Assembly: GCA_032622095.1 (NCBI GenBank) | Contig: CP136066.1 | Location: forward strand, 175,335,164 to 175,399,163 | Reading direction: 5' to 3' | DNA length: 64,000 bases | From: Siphonodentalium dalli | Lineage: Eukaryota; Mollusca; Scaphopoda; Gadilida; Siphonodentaliidae | Part shown: positions 34,951 through 45,184 of the stretch, piece by piece | Layout: every line of letters begins with the position of its first letter | Numbering within the stretch: position 1 is the first letter of the stretch | Translations under genes and position numbers: made by a program | Notes under the pieces: generated by a model | The model's database searches: none | Told to the model about the DNA's origin: nothing | Seen by the model: the letters and a program-made list of their open reading frames with translations, nothing else

Positions 34951-37035
34951 ATGGCGTCCTTGTCACAAAGTCGATGTAGTGAGGATTCACATGAGCTATC
35001 TCTACGTTATAACCGGATTTTGCTGCAAGAGGAGATCAGTAGAGATGCGAGACGCCAGTCGACTGATCGTTATAAAATGACATTAGTAGGGAGCATGGCG
35101 AGCGGAGTTTCTTTTGAAGGAAGTGATTTAGATAATATGATTGAACCTCGGAACATAATAATAGATGAATCCAGCTTGAGATACCGACATGACCTCCCGT
35201 GTTATGTCCGGATATCTACTGATGGGTTAGCAGGGCTGGTACCAAACGCCATCTTGGGTGACGGGAAATACATGCTGGCTGATCCTGTTAGAGACATGTG
35301 TGAAGAGATCTTTGGAAAAACCAGGGATGCTGACGGATTATCAAAGGTTGGTAAGGTATACAATGATAGAAAGACCACCATCGACGCTGTTCCACAACTA
35401 AGAATAAGTAGAATTCCACAGGCAGCACGCTTATTTTCCGCACGCGACCGGTCATGGCCATCAGACGACATTATATCGCTAATAAGATCCGGGGAATTTA
35501 ACATTACTGCACGACCTGCTCCATTAGACCCGGACTGTGAGCACGATTTCTGTCTGTCGTTCGCTAAGGCAGAAGTCGTGCTGTTGAGAACAATGTCAGT
35601 TTACCAGATACTCAGTATAAAGCTGCTGAAGAGATTCGGACGCGTCGTCGATTTTGGCCGGGGAGTGTTGACGTCCTACCATCTGAAGACGTCAGCTCTC
35701 TGGTATTTCGAGCAGACGGACGTTCGATTCTGGGAAAATGACTTGCCAGTAGTGGATGTATTAAAGAGACTTGATCAGGATTTTAAAAAAGGATTCCTTC
35801 CTCATTATTTTGTTCCTGAAATGAATTTGTTGATCGGTATCTCGGAATCTGATCTGATATATCTCCGCAGGCGTCTGTGGTCTCTTCTCGGGTTGTGTCT
35901 CATCACTGATGATATCGCGGGATTATCACGAATTACAAGGCTGGATATCGCATTATTTATATTTGATAATGTAAGTAGACAACTCTCTGAAACAAACCCG
36001 GCTATGTCGCATATCCCGAACACCATCGAAGCAGCAGAGGTCATGTATGGAACCGGGATTTTATCCCATGACCTGAAACATCTAGTATCCAAAACTGTAA
36101 TGGCGAGGTATCCACTCCCTGAAGTCAGACACCATTATATATACACAGCTAAATCATTGCTTACGTCATTTAATAAGACGGTTGATCATTGGATGTATTC
36201 TGGACAATCCGAAGATATTTCATATGACGACTTTGTTACATATATGTCTAAAATTGTGGATTCAAATAAGGACCCCTTAGAAGAGTTCTTCGTGGTAACA
36301 TCGACAGGCAGCAATAAAGAAGACCGTCGTGCTATCGGAAGAGCATTGCGAAAATCAGAAAAATTAATGAATAATTGGTTGACTTTTGTCGATAATATCA
36401 TTACCAAGTTACCACAATACGGGAACAGTGTTGCTGACCAAGTGCTACGTGATATCTCACAAAAGTCACTCGGTGACGAAGAAAATATCGACAAACTTCT
36501 CTATAAATTTACCAAAGAGTTGCTAACGTTTGCAGTCGATCATATTGAAACATTCAGTTATCCTCTCGATAATAATGACACCTATTCATTCAGGACGGAG
36601 CCAGTCGGCGACTTTCGGGCAAACATTCACATATTGAAAGTCGTTGTGGAGAGACTATACCTTAACGTCGATTATGCTGTCGTTACGAGCGCTCGGATCA
36701 AGGCATCTCGTGTACCAGGTGATCAGACGGAAAGAATAAAGCAAACGATGAATCCGGAGAGTCCAGAATATCGATGTCGCTTGAAGTTGTTTGTATTAAT
36801 CAGGGTGCTGAATAAATTCCACGGGTTGTGTTCTGTGTCAAGTGAGCATCAAGGATGGCTGGATTATGTGGTCGCATTATTCTGTGAAAGCATTGCTATG
36901 TCAAATGATACGTCATTGAAGCTAAATGCGAAAGGAAGGAAGAAACTCGAGGAAGGAACTAACTATTTTCCAATGCGACAATGTTTATACCAACAGAGTT
37001 CTAATACAGTATTTAACAAAAATCAAAACCGCTGA
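34951..37035 (+). CDS. Mab-21-family cGAS-like nucleotidyltransferase
   Basis: A 694-residue single-exon protein. Residues 41-64 carry the nucleotidyltransferase signature: Gly47-Ser48 and the acidic pair Asp59/Asp61 within GSMASGVSFEGSDLDNM. The third expected acidic residue is Asp145 in IDAVPQL. The Mab-21 helical half follows (HDFCLSFAKAEVVLLRTM at 198-215, then SYHLKTSALWYFEQ...W). cGAS-like receptors of this family make cyclic dinucleotides after sensing nucleic acid and signal through STING; retention of the triad makes enzymatic activity plausible. No Zn-thumb His/Cys cluster is evident. The ~360-residue C-terminal half is helical-looking and of unknown function. The start is chosen because an in-frame stop lies 18 bases upstream and the ATG has A at -3 and G at +4. 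Assignment to the family is strong; ligand and product are unknown. Confidence 0.88.
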   Translation: MASLSQSRCSEDSHELSLRYNRILLQEEISRDARRQSTDRYKMTLVGSMASGVSFEGSDLDNMIEPRNIIIDESSLRYRHDLPCYVRISTDGLAGLVPNAILGDGKYMLADPVRDMCEEIFGKTRDADGLSKVGKVYNDRKTTIDAVPQLRISRIPQAARLFSARDRSWPSDDIISLIRSGEFNITARPAPLDPDCEHDFCLSFAKAEVVLLRTMSVYQILSIKLLKRFGRVVDFGRGVLTSYHLKTSALWYFEQTDVRFWENDLPVVDVLKRLDQDFKKGFLPHYFVPEMNLLIGISESDLIYLRRRLWSLLGLCLITDDIAGLSRITRLDIALFIFDNVSRQLSETNPAMSHIPNTIEAAEVMYGTGILSHDLKHLVSKTVMARYPLPEVRHHYIYTAKSLLTSFNKTVDHWMYSGQSEDISYDDFVTYMSKIVDSNKDPLEEFFVVTSTGSNKEDRRAIGRALRKSEKLMNNWLTFVDNIITKLPQYGNSVADQVLRDISQKSLGDEENIDKLLYKFTKELLTFAVDHIETFSYPLDNNDTYSFRTEPVGDFRANIHILKVVVERLYLNVDYAVVTSARIKASRVPGDQTERIKQTMNPESPEYRCRLKLFVLIRVLNKFHGLCSVSSEHQGWLDYVVALFCESIAMSNDTSLKLNAKGRKKLEEGTNYFPMRQCLYQQSSNTVFNKNQNR

Positions 37036-37036
37036 T

Positions 37037-37042
37037 AATAAA
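37037..37042 (+). terminator. AATAAA poly(A) signal candidate
   Basis: AATAAA begins two bases after the TGA stop (37033-37035) of the Mab-21-like gene. Such tight spacing would give a minimal 3' UTR and would exclude the downstream remnant from the transcript. Confidence 0.4.
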
Positions 37043-37087
37043 GACAACTTATAACACAAGTGGTTTTTCTTCGAGTCACAACTGCGT

Positions 37088-37425
37088 CATGTCACATATT
37101 GAATGACGTTGTCGGGAGACTGTTTCTTAACGTCGAATACGCTCTTGTTATGAGCGCTCGATTCAAGGCATCTCGTGGATCATGTGATCAGAACGGATGA
37201 ATGAGGCGAACGGTGCATCCTGAGAGTATTGAATATCGATGTCGCTTGGCCCTCTTCGCTTTCGACGAGGTGATTTGTCAATACACGCGGTTGTATCATC
37301 TGTCAAGTGAGCATCATGGATGGATGGAATTCATGGCCACCACATTCCTCCCTCTACGCCATTATAGCTGAATGCGAAGCATGATCACGCATAGACTCGA
37401 GCGAGGAAGGTACCATGCATGTGTA
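37088..37425 (+). pseudogene. tandem remnant of the Mab-21-like gene 3' end
   Basis: The segment aligns with the last ~130 codons of the upstream gene (from about 36630). Shared or near-shared peptide pieces include MSARFKASR, ESIEYRCRL and LSSEHHGW. The frame is kept for about 100 codons with one TGA at 37198-37200 (Arg in the intact gene), another stop near 37370, and later scrambling. It starts about 50 bp after the intact gene's stop, so the two were once tandem copies and everything upstream of the second copy's 3' end was deleted. Confidence 0.85.
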
Positions 37426-37704
37426 TACGATTCACAGACAACCTGAATGGAAAGAATCACGGACACCATTAAATTGAATTACTAGAATACAGAGCATATT
37501 TTATTTCACCACAAATGTCTTACTGGTATTATCATCCGATCACATGACAGAGTGCTCTATGTTGGTTCGAGATATTTTTTTTTAATTTTAACAGAGGCAT
37601 ATTCCACCATATATGTAGTTCCTTCTTACCTCTATCGAGTAACCATGGTTACCACAATCAGTAATGTATGGAGGTGGATAACAATATCCAGCAACACCTA
37701 TATA
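37426..37704. other. no supported feature
   Basis: Spacer between the pseudogene and the foldback hairpin; a T9 run lies near 37570. Confidence 0.4.
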
Positions 37705-37836
37705 TCTTTATAATTAAGACGGCCAGTGTGCGTCTCGTTTGGGAGTGATAAACTCTACTCGCTAGCGCGGAGCGCGAGTGAGTAGAGTTTATCACTCCCA
37801 AAACAAGACGCACGCTGGTCATCTTAATTATGAAGA
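37705..37836. other. 132-bp foldback palindrome
   Basis: Arms of about 58 bp (from TCTTTATAATTAAGA at the left to its near reverse complement ending at 37836) with few mismatches. They enclose a GC-rich centre, CTAGCGCGGAGCGCGAG. It resembles foldback MITEs; no clear target duplication was found outside the arms. Confidence 0.8.
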
Positions 37837-38094
37837 CATGATTGAATGATCTATCTAATTGAGGCGATGTATTTATCAACCCAGTGATAACGGGACAATT
37901 AATTAATTTTTTGCACGGGATTAATATGAATTCGCCAGTGTACAAGTCATTCTGTCAATAGTAAACTCTTTGACGGTCAACATTAAAACGCCCAATTCTG
38001 CGATAGTGGCTGGAACAAGCATATGAAGATAAGAGATCTGACCCATCTATATCATAATTGCTGTCAGCTAAGTTATATTTAAAACGTATTTACA

Positions 38095-38410
38095 CACTGA
38101 GAAAAATGGGTTGGTCAATATGACCAACTTAGGGTAGTCAACATATTCTCCTAGAGATGACTACCTTTTGGTAGTCAAAATGACTACCTGGAAAAGTTCT
38201 TCATCACGACTAGGTCAGTAGTAGTCAACATGACCAGCATATGCTTAGTCAACATGACTAACATTGAGTCATATTGACTACTGTCGCATTAGTCACAACG
38301 CTTACTATGATTTGAGTCAAAATGACCAGGATCGGGTCATAATGACTAAATATATTTGAGTCAAAATGACTAAGGTAAGTTTAGTCAGCATGAATAGAAC
38401 TGAGTCAGGA
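38095..38410 (+). repeat. TGACT palindromic motif cluster (left subterminal region)
   Basis: About ten copies of GTCAAAATGAC or near variants (GTCAACATGAC, GTCATATTGAC, GTCATAATGAC), many extended to GGTAGTCAAAATGACTACC. Each is itself nearly palindromic, suggesting dimeric protein-binding sites. Confidence 0.75.
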
Positions 38411-38479
38411 TATCCCCGGCCGGTTCCCTGCATGTGGAGTAAAATGTGTCTGAATGACTAAAAATAATGGGCCGTATTT

Positions 38480-40070
38480 CTTAATTTGTGTGTAATAATA
38501 TTAAAAAAAACTACTTTGCGATTAATCGCAATATACAATACATATATGCGATTTAGTGCAAAGGTATTCGATTTATAACAAAGGTTTTTAATTAATCAAA
38601 TCAATTTGCAATTAATACAGGTCTTTAACCATATAAACATAAATCATACATCTTCAGCAGGTCTGGGAGAACTCCAATCGCTCTATAATAGCACGGTTAG
38701 GCTAAAATAGACCGATCGGTCATTCACAACCAGAATACATGTGTGATGTGGGCAGCAAATCTTTGCGATAAATCATAAAACGACTTTGTGAAAAATCACA
38801 AACATCTTTGCGATAACTCGCAGACCTTTGCGATAACTCGCAACCCTTTGCGATAAATCTCAAGCATATTTACGATAACTCTCAAACTACTTGGTGATTA
38901 TACTTTACGATTTATCGTAAATATTTTTGAGATTGATCACAAAGGTTGTGATTTATTGCAGATACTATATTGGTATGTGTTGACACTAATGGGCTTGAAC
39001 CGTATAAACATAATAAATCAGACATCTTAAACAGGTCTGGATGAACCACAAATCGATCTATAATAGCTCGGTCGGGCTAAACTAAACCGATTGATCTTTC
39101 ACAGCCAACATGGAAGGGAAGCAAACCAATACTTCAAACAAAAATTAATTCTCATCTCTTTTGGAGATGATCTACTGAGAATATCCAAAATTAAAACTAT
39201 TTTGCGAAAAATCACAAACACCATTACGTTAACTCCCAAACCTTTGGGATAAATCTCAAACATCTTTACGATAACTCTCAATTAACTACTCGGTGATTAT
39301 ACTTTGCGATTTATCGCAAAGATGTTTGAGATTTATCACAATAGTCCGATCAGGTTAAATTAGACCAATCGTTCTTTCACAGCCAGCATGTATCTGGGAT
39401 AAGGGGAGACAATCTGAACGGTTTTATTATTATCGATCAACCAATACTTCAAAAACAAAACAAAATTAATTCCGATTTTTTTATCAAGCCACCATATAAT
39501 TATTTACTGAGAACATTCATAGTTATAACAACTTTGCGATAAATCGAAAACATATATCTGATAAATCGCCAACAACCGTACTTGTCGATTTATCACAAAG
39601 GTTTGCGATTAATCGCAATGATTGAATTATATTGTTATATGTGGGCACTAATGGGATTGAACCGTATAACCATTATCAAACATATATCTTAACAGGTCTG
39701 GGTGAACCACTTACCGATCTACCGTATAATAGACTAAAATAAACCGATCGGTCTTTCACAGCCAACATGCACCTGGGATAAGGGGTTTCACTCTAAACTG
39801 TTTTATTGTTATCTCTCAACAAATACATAAACAAAATTAAATCTGATTTCTTTTTCAAGACACCAAATAATTATTTACTGAGAATATTCAAAATAAACAT
39901 ACATGTGTACTGATATTCAAACAAGCACATTCAAATTGTCAAGAAATTTTGAATTACTTCTCTTATAACAGTGAGCACTGTGCCAGGAAGACCGGTCGGT
40001 ATATTTTAGCCCGATCAGGCTATTATAGTTAATATGTGGTTCGCTCAGACCTTTCTTTATACCATAATAA
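38480..40070 (+). repeat. degenerate array of TTTGCGATAAATCGCAAA palindromes and ~350-650 bp modules
   Basis: More than fifteen variants of TTTGCGAT(A/T)AATCGCAAA occur between 38500 and 39620. They alternate with a longer module (AACAGGTCTGG(G/A)TGAACCAC, CCGATCGGTC(T/A)TTCACAGCCA) near 38656, 39030, 39370 and 39690 and an inverted copy near 39990-40060. Non-coding. Confidence 0.7.
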
Positions 40071-41016
40071 ATATCGCGTAAATAATATGTAATTGTTGTA
40101 GTTTCTACCCTGCATTATGTCAACAAAGCCAAATTCTGTTCGAGAACCTGTTGTAAAGTATGTAAATTGTGTGCGCTAAACAAAATACTCAACATTGGGG
40201 AGACCACACTAATCAACTTTGGTTAATTAAAACTGGCATCATCACTAGTCCTCGCCACAAGATTGCTGGTGTTGAATGGGTCACTGGAATCACTCTCCCA
40301 ACACACAATGCCACGGTGTTGAGTGTTTTGCTTATCGTACACTTCCGATGTGCTTTATCGATAAATGAACAAACAAACAGACCTCATACAAAGAGTTTAA
40401 TGTATTTAATATATGACCCAGTTTGGTACAGCCATAGCGAATAAATTATTCTCCATTCGTAGCTATGCGTCATCGAGTCAATGTCATCGCCTGATCACCT
40501 GACCCATATACTGTAGAATTTCGCGAATACGGTTTCCAATTATGGAAGAGGTTATTTCCTAGCAAAGCGGAAATGTCCGAAGCGTTCTGAATAATAGCCA
40601 CACATGTTTTGATAAGAGCATGATGCATGATCTGAACAATGGAATGGTCTACATGTTCATGTACCTGTATAATCATATACGGCTAAGCTCTAATTGACCA
40701 CCCCCAATTAACGACGTTGACCATCGATATTACCGCGTTGTTGATGCTATTAACCATGATCAATCCTACCATGGCCGACCTTCGTACCCTTTTAAAGTTA
40801 GCATTATAACCACCACAGTGTATATTTATATATATCTTTATTTCCTCCATTAATGAAGAGCTCTACAACATATGTACAAGTTCACAGACAGTTATACAAT
40901 GTGTACAGCACAAATAATAAGTCAGCAGATTAACATATTTTACATACAGAAACAGATGATAAACAATTTTAAGCACTCACACAAACAAACATATACATAC
41001 AGTGCGATATGCAGAT
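40071..41016. other. no supported gene
   Basis: Open frames up to 91 residues are unrecognised. The part beyond about 40800 may be the 3' untranslated part of the LINE at 41424-45184. Confidence 0.4.
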
Positions 41017-41050
41017 AACGGAGATATATATATATATATATATATATAGC

Positions 41051-41118
<68 letters not shown>

Positions 41119-41120
41119 TG
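41017..41120 (+). repeat. TA and GA microsatellites
   Basis: (TA)n at about 41024-41070 with a short GC interruption, followed by (GA)n from 41071 to 41118. They generate the Ser-Leu-rich minus-strand frame seen here, which is not a gene. Confidence 0.9.
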
Positions 41121-41423
41121 GGTGTGCCATCGATGGAGATATCAGCAGGATCAGTCGTACAGGCGCGCATGCAGTCGCTCTTGTAGGTATGCATACCACC
41201 GGACACACACAGACGATGCGACTGACAAGCATACAGACACAAAGATAGCCGCACATTCAGGCACTCATACTCACAATACAGACGTTCAGACATAAATAGA
41301 AACAGACTCACTGCATGAGATACAGAGAGTGAATCAATATGATAGACCCATACAGCCGAACATATATACATTATAAGATGAAGATCACGACGCCTTGTCG
41401 GATAATATCGCATGCGTATAAGG

Positions 41424-42011
41424 CTATTGGGCATTCACATCGTTCAATTCAATTTTATAATAGTACCACAAACTAAGGCTAGCCTTGGTGAAAAAATGTA
41501 CAGCAAAGTGACTGGAACAGTTTCCAATTTCTATTAATTTTGCCGGCATGTTTCCCAAGAAAATGGCCAGTAGCTGTGAGTTATTCAAGGAATCGAGAAA
41601 AATGAATGATTCTATCTGGAATGTGTTAAGGATATCGTACCAGATCTCGTTCCTGAAGTTAGATATATGTATGTGTGAACAATCAATTATAATATGTTCG
41701 ATAATGCAATGGTAATCTCTATTGCATAACAGACAGTGGCCACTATCCTTATATGCGGTATGCGCAAGTAATCTTGCGATCATAAGGAATGTAAATTTTT
41801 CCTGTGGATAGTGGCTACATGAGCGCCAGAGAAGTGATGGGCTGAGTTTTGTTTGAGTTAGACCAAACTGTGCTAAGTCACTGTCTGACTCAATAGATGA
41901 TCGCCATTCGCATTCATATTTTGTGTGTATTTCTGCGTTAACGGCATTTCTCCAAGACGATTTTGAAACGAAGACACCATGTTGCATAAAATGTTCAAGG
42001 TGTGCATACAA
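41424..42011 (-). pseudogene. LINE C-terminal domain with CxxC zinc-like motif
   Basis: A 195-residue fragment containing CLLCNRDYHCIIEHIIIDC: a CxxC pair followed by His and Cys, the motif found after the RT in many CR1/Jockey-type LINEs and thought to bind nucleic acid. It is separated from the RT by a short frame break at about 42012-42028. Confidence 0.75.
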
Positions 42012-42028
42012 GTTATATTTATATAAAA

Positions 42029-43829
42029 TTACAAATATATCCGATATAAATGACTTTGGATTGGCATATATCCCGACAGGTGATTATATAAACGCATCAG
42101 AAAGACAGTTTTATCGGTTTTACATGTACTCATTCTGCATAATGTCGAAAGTAAGCTCAGTTTCCTTTTGTCAATGAAAGATTCAAGTCCACCGCATCCC
42201 ATAAGACCATGTGTGATACACGTACGTGTTTGGGGTGCGAATCCCTGCATTTGTTTGAGACAGAATCTATGGGCCTTTTCTACATGTGCCCGTTCTGATG
42301 TGGTCATTCCCCATATGAGTTCGATACCGTACAAGGCCTTAGGCATGACAATGGACTTGTAAATCTTGAAGCAGCTATATGGAGTAATTCCACCAGGATA
42401 TAAGCCTGCATTAGACAATGAGAAAAAGGTACCTTTAAGTTTTGTACACACTTTATTTACAAGCATTGAGTTGAAGTTAAATTTTTCAATTGGAATTCCC
42501 AAGTGTGAGCCAGAGGAGACTTCTTCAATTTTGCTGTCGCCAAATTTCCAGGCTCGCTTTGCTTTGGAGAATTCGTTGACCGTTTCATTGAAGACAATGA
42601 TGAATGTTTTGGATGAATTATATATATATCTCAACTTCCTGCTGTATTGTAGACATATATTATACATTAAAGTGAGACCACGCATTGAACAGGAAAGAAG
42701 AACCATGTCGCCAGCCTGTCCTGGCGACGAGCAATTTATGCCATTTAGACGGAGACCGCAACCGGAACTCTCTAGTTCATATATGAGTTCGTCTGCATAA
42801 ATCATGTAGAACAATGGAGAGAGTATTTATCCCTGTCGGGCTCCCTGGAATATATCGAACCAGTTGGAGAAAGTATCTCTGTATCGTACACAACAGGTTA
42901 TTCCTGACAGGAGGGCTTTAAATGTGTGCCAAATGTGACCACGTAGGCCTCTTTCGTGTAATTTAAATAGGAGGCCGTTTAACCAGACCGAATCAAAGGC
43001 TTTAGTTACATCTAGAAAGCATGAAAATAATTTGCTATGTGATTCTTTTGTATACGAGATGCACTCCTGTAAGAGATATGAGGTTGCCATACAACTGACA
43101 TTACTCTGATAACCATGTTGCAAAGAATTAAAATTTGTGTATCGTACACAACAGGTTATCCCTGACAGGAGGGCTTTAAATGTGTGCCAAATGTGACCAC
43201 GTAGGCCTCTTTCGTGTAATTTAAATAGGAGGCCGTTTAACCAGACCGAATCAAAAGCTTTAGTTACATCTAGAAAGCATGAAAATAATTTGCTATGTGA
43301 TTCTTTTGTATACGAGATGCACCCCTGTAAGAGATATGAGGTTGCCATACAACTGACATTACTCTGAAAACCATGTTGCAAAGAATTAACAGCTATCAAG
43401 TTTGGCGTGTAAGAGTGCATACGTGTAAGCAGTAGTTTCTCATATAATTTATATAATGTAGGCATTACAGGCCTATAGCTGTTAAATTCGTGTTTTGACT
43501 TTTTGCCACCTTTGTAGATGGAGATCATCACGCCTTTTTTTGCATTTATGGGTACATAAGACAATTCAAACATCTTACTAAAAAAGATAACAAAGTTTGC
43601 TAATCATCACATATTGACTATATATAATATGTTCATTGGTTAGTGAGTCATGTCCGGCCGCTTTACCTTTATTGAGTTTTGGGATTATGGCAGACAACTC
43701 TGGTTCGCTTGCCGGGTAACAGAGGACTTTATCGATGTTGCTGTGTGCATCCGATTTATCAATTGAAGACACGAATGCATTCACAGTTTCGAAGTGGTGA
43801 GAGTCACAATTGTCATTATGGAGAGGCAT
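42029..43829 (-). pseudogene. LINE reverse transcriptase with internal tandem duplication
   Basis: The RT start, NKGKAAGHDSLTNEHI, lies at 43829-43578. After a frame break, 43573-42827 carries SYRPV, LQHGFQSNVSC and FLDVTKAFDSVW (motif A, catalytic Asp). The 86-residue block from SLQHG to CCVRY occurs twice in tandem, copying motif A, because of a 258-bp duplication. GARQG is followed by an in-frame stop, then ILSPLF and the degenerate catalytic box AGDMVLL. The duplicated block and the lost second Asp make activity very unlikely. Confidence 0.85.
42881..43396 (-). repeat. 258-bp in-frame tandem duplication within the RT domain
   Basis: GTATCGTACACAACAGG starts at 42881 and again at 43139, offset 258 (86 codons). 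The copies differ at only a few bases (TTATTCC/TTATCCC, AAAGGC/AAAAGC, CACTCC/CACCCC, TGATAACC/TGAAAACC), so the duplication is young compared with other damage in the element. Confidence 0.9.
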
Positions 43830-44149
43830 AAATAGTTCACCATAGTAAGAACCCCATGCATTTGATATATCTTGATTTGAGCGGATTTCTTCCCATTGTG
43901 TTTGAAATATGGCGGTGATAGTGTATTGCGTTCTCTCCGCTTAGAGTTAAACATGCGATAAAAGGTGTCCTGTTCTCTCTCTGCACACTTCTCAATTTCG
44001 GCATCACGCTCGCGCATAAACTTTTCAGACATTTTGCGATGCTCTCGGCGAAAGTTACGTTTGGCATTTTTATATTGGCGGTATGATTCTGAGTCTTCTC
44101 CGCAAGGTCAGCCCTCTGCTACCCAGTGTCTGCGAAATTCGCGCATATT

Positions 44150-45184
44150 TTAGTGTGACATTTTCAATGTCTCATTCCAATACGGCTTGAGGTGGCTTCT
44201 GAATTTTACCTTGGGCACCGTGGAGGACGCTGCTGAACTTATAGCAGATACTATAGCATCGTAGTACGAATCCAACGAATGCTTGTCGTGGATATCAAAT
44301 GTAGGGCAATTTTGTTCTACGGCAGAAGCGAACATGTTAGACAGAGAAGGATCTGATGCCATAGCGGACCATTTAAATTTTGTCCCGCTGTCTGTGTATG
44401 CATGTTCCGTTATGGACTCATCCGTGCATAAAATGATGGGTCGGTGGGTAGATACATCTATACTGTCATCGATCAATATATATATTAATCGCACCTTGTA
44501 ACGCATCGCCTTATGAAGAAGAAAATGGTCAATAACGGAACCCGATTCCCGTAATATCGGAGGTACGAACGTTTTGACAGGAGTCGCTTTGAATGAGTCT
44601 TCAATGGGCGAGAAAACCCCTTTGTCGGAATATAGGTTTGCAAAAAGAACACTTCTAGGATTTGTGCGATAAGAGTTCCCATTGAAGTCACCCATGACGA
44701 CCACTGTTCCAAGTGAATTATAGTAGTCAAAAATGGCAGCGACTTTCTGCATATAATAAGAAAATAGTTCATCGGAATGGTTACTTGATGGGAGGTAGAC
44801 TTGGAATATATAATAAAAAGTGTGTTTATTAACACAGAGTTGGATTCCGATTATTCTATCATCTGAAGTATCTATGATGGAGACATTTTGATCCCATTTT
44901 TTGTGCCACATGATTGAGACTACCGCTTTTGGCCGTCCTCGTTTATCTTGGGGAGTCGGCGTTGAGTCACACACAGTGTATGACTTATAATGTGAAGATA
45001 AATAGTTGATGAATGTTGCATTAGATTCCCTTAGCCAATGTTCAGATAATCCGCAGATATCGACCACCTGGCTTTCTAGTTTTGTTGATAGATAAGAGGA
45101 GGATGAATATATGCCTGTGGCATTCCACGACATAAATGTAAGCATGATTATACATATAAAGCAATACATATAGTGGAATGACAT
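44150..45184 (-). pseudogene. LINE endonuclease domain
   Basis: A 344-residue fragment with SWNATGI (N-terminal Asn motif), CGLSEHWL (metal-binding Glu), GDFNGN (catalytic Asp/Asn) and a C-terminal VSTHRPIIL where SDH is expected; the replaced Asp is normally required for cleavage. It ends with the VPKVKFRSHLKPYW motif typical of the EN-RT linker. Its frame is then lost. AP-type endonucleases nick the target for target-primed reverse transcription. Confidence 0.85.

Larger units (their letters stand above)
41424..45184 (-). mobile_element. dead LINE retrotransposon (EN-RT-C-terminal zinc motif)
   Basis: From 45184 downward: AP-type endonuclease, linker, reverse transcriptase and a C-terminal CxxC...H...C motif, the usual layout of ORF2 in CR1/Jockey/I-like LINEs. 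Inactivation is multiple: the endonuclease SDH motif reads STH, several frameshifts lie in the linker (44067-43580), a stop interrupts RT at about 42824, and the RT catalytic YADD reads QAGD. No ORF1 was found upstream. It lies inside the candidate CACTA-type element. Confidence 0.85.

Noticed and set aside
40940-41434. 164-residue minus-strand frame with Ser-Leu runs
   Set aside because: It is largely a translation of the TA/GA microsatellite at 41017-41120.
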